A DNA stretch of 6,108 bases from Planctomycetota bacterium. Its GTDB lineage: Bacteria; Planctomycetota; Planctomycetia; Pirellulales; Pirellulaceae. Location of the stretch: the NCBI GenBank assembly GCA_019347795.1, contig JAHWKS010000384.1, positions 1-6,108 of the forward strand, in the 5' to 3' direction. This document shows positions 5,694 to 6,108 of this stretch, one piece after another; the first letter of the stretch is position 1, and every line of letters begins with the position of its first letter. The position numbers and the translations under genes were made by a program. The notes beneath the pieces were generated by a model. It saw only the letters and a program-made list of their open reading frames with translations, searched no databases and had not been told where the DNA came from.

Positions 5694-6108
5694 TTACGGG
5701 GTGCGGCGAAAGGATATTCTGCGGCGCCAGGCCCGGTCGTCGGAGTTGGGGAAGTCGGTGCGGAGATGGACGCCGCGGGATTCCTCGCGGGCGCCAGCGG
5801 CTTCGATCATGATCCGCGCCACCAGCAGCATGTTTTGCAGTTCCCAGCCGGCCGGATCGAAGAACTGCCGCATCGAGACGTACCGCTGCCAGGTGTCGAT
5901 CTGGTCGGCGGCGTCGGCGAGCTGAGGGCCATTGCGGCGTACGCCGGCCGACCGCCACATGAGGGCGGTCAGCGAGTTGCGGATGTCGGTCAGGTCGAGC
6001 GGCTCGGTCGGCTCCGGGAGGACCTCGTTTTCCAGCGGCGTCACCAGGAAGTCGTCGACCTGCGAAGCCGCCTCGCGAGCGGCGCCTTCGCCGGTGCGAG
6101 CCCCGTAG
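5694..6108 (-). CDS. nadB: L-aspartate oxidase, C-terminal part (start outside window)
   Basis: FAD enzyme oxidising L-aspartate to iminoaspartate, the first step of de novo NAD synthesis. Only the last 137 residues are in the window; the frame is open to 6107 and the Met-like GTG at 6042-6044 is internal. Visible features: YGARTGEGAAREAA at the start, matching the end of the flavoprotein domain; then the C-terminal helical domain with RNSLTALMWRSAGVRRNG, DPAGWELQNMLLVARIMIEA and the signature REESRGVHLRTDFP, whose ESRG-x-H-x-R-x-DFP pattern is shared with succinate dehydrogenase/fumarate reductase flavoproteins. The short MWR-x-x-GV-x-R helical domain and the immediate end after the signature favour NadB over SdhA/FrdA. 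It leads a probable operon with the small membrane protein. Confidence 0.88.
   Translation of the reverse strand, partial: YGARTGEGAAREAASQVDDFLVTPLENEVLPEPTEPLDLTDIRNSLTALMWRSAGVRRNGPQLADAADQIDTWQRYVSMRQFFDPAGWELQNMLLVARIMIEAAGAREESRGVHLRTDFPNSDDRAWRRRISFRRTP
5704..5725. repeat. 22-nt direct repeat, copy 2 (inside nadB 3' end)
   Basis: Partner of 2843-2864 (20 of 22 identical, same orientation). It lies within the last codons of nadB, encoding part of RRRISFRR on the minus strand. Confidence 0.4.

Noticed and set aside
5248..5925. A 225-codon plus-strand frame covering the small membrane gene and nadB
   Set aside because: Most of it is antisense to nadB and its downstream gene; only the short S-like part (about 5330-5400) is meaningful, as a relic.
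5694..6108. Succinate dehydrogenase or fumarate reductase flavoprotein subunit instead of NadB
   Set aside because: The ESRG-x-H signature is shared, but the protein ends shortly after it, whereas SdhA/FrdA continue for many more residues, and the MWR-x-x-GV-x-R segment fits NadB better.
1..6108. CRISPR arrays, tRNA or rRNA genes, and transposase or integrase genes
   Set aside because: No regularly spaced repeats, no cloverleaf-like or rRNA-like sequence, and no recombinase motifs were seen on either strand. The two long repeats are single direct copies without terminal inverted repeats typical of insertion sequences.

Overview
The window is a GC-rich bacterial segment with three well-supported coding blocks and a decayed, repeat-rich stretch between them. 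The mix of genes points to a planctomycete (Planctomycetota, possibly Pirellulales). It includes an LplT-PlsC-Aas fusion, a Uma2-family gene present in duplicated and degenerate copies, and a DUF4190-type membrane protein. This placement is inferred from gene content and composition; no rRNA or other phylogenetic marker is present.

Layout. (1) Positions 1-2795 (+) hold the 3' part of a very large lipid-metabolism gene: the end of a major-facilitator transporter, then a PlsC acyltransferase, then an AMP-forming acyl-ACP/acyl-CoA ligase. Its start lies before the window. (2) Positions 2796-3420 contain no intact gene. They hold a small-gene remnant (module 'S'), a perfect 18-nt palindrome, and the promoter and leader of the next gene. 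(3) Positions 3421-4032 (+) encode a complete Uma2-family putative endonuclease. (4) Positions 4151-4732 (-) encode a membrane protein joining a DUF4190-like pair of membrane helices to a type II secretion pseudopilin (GspG)-like soluble end. (5) Positions about 4733-5436 contain a second S remnant, a second copy of the Uma2 promoter, leader and 5' end that breaks off, and a third S remnant fused behind it. (6) Positions 5437-6108 (-) hold the 3' end of nadB (L-aspartate oxidase, NAD biosynthesis), followed 8 nt later by a small two-helix membrane protein.

How the parts relate. The first and last blocks look like ordinary chromosomal genes facing each other, one for membrane phospholipid remodelling and one for NAD synthesis. 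Between them lies an array read as S - Uma2 - [inverted DUF4190/GspG-like gene] - S' - truncated Uma2' - S''. The two Uma2 copies are about 96% identical over 207 nt covering promoter, leader and first ~49 codons. Identity then drops abruptly to roughly 60%, and the second copy loses its catalytic part. A 22-nt sequence (20 identical) shared by the nadB 3' end (5704-5725) and the region just after the acyltransferase gene (2843-2864) brackets the whole accessory stretch. No transposase, integrase, tRNA, rRNA or CRISPR was found. I see no convincing new defence or biosynthetic system. The most interesting signals are the mosaic duplication, the unnamed repeated S module and the DUF4190-pseudopilin fusion.
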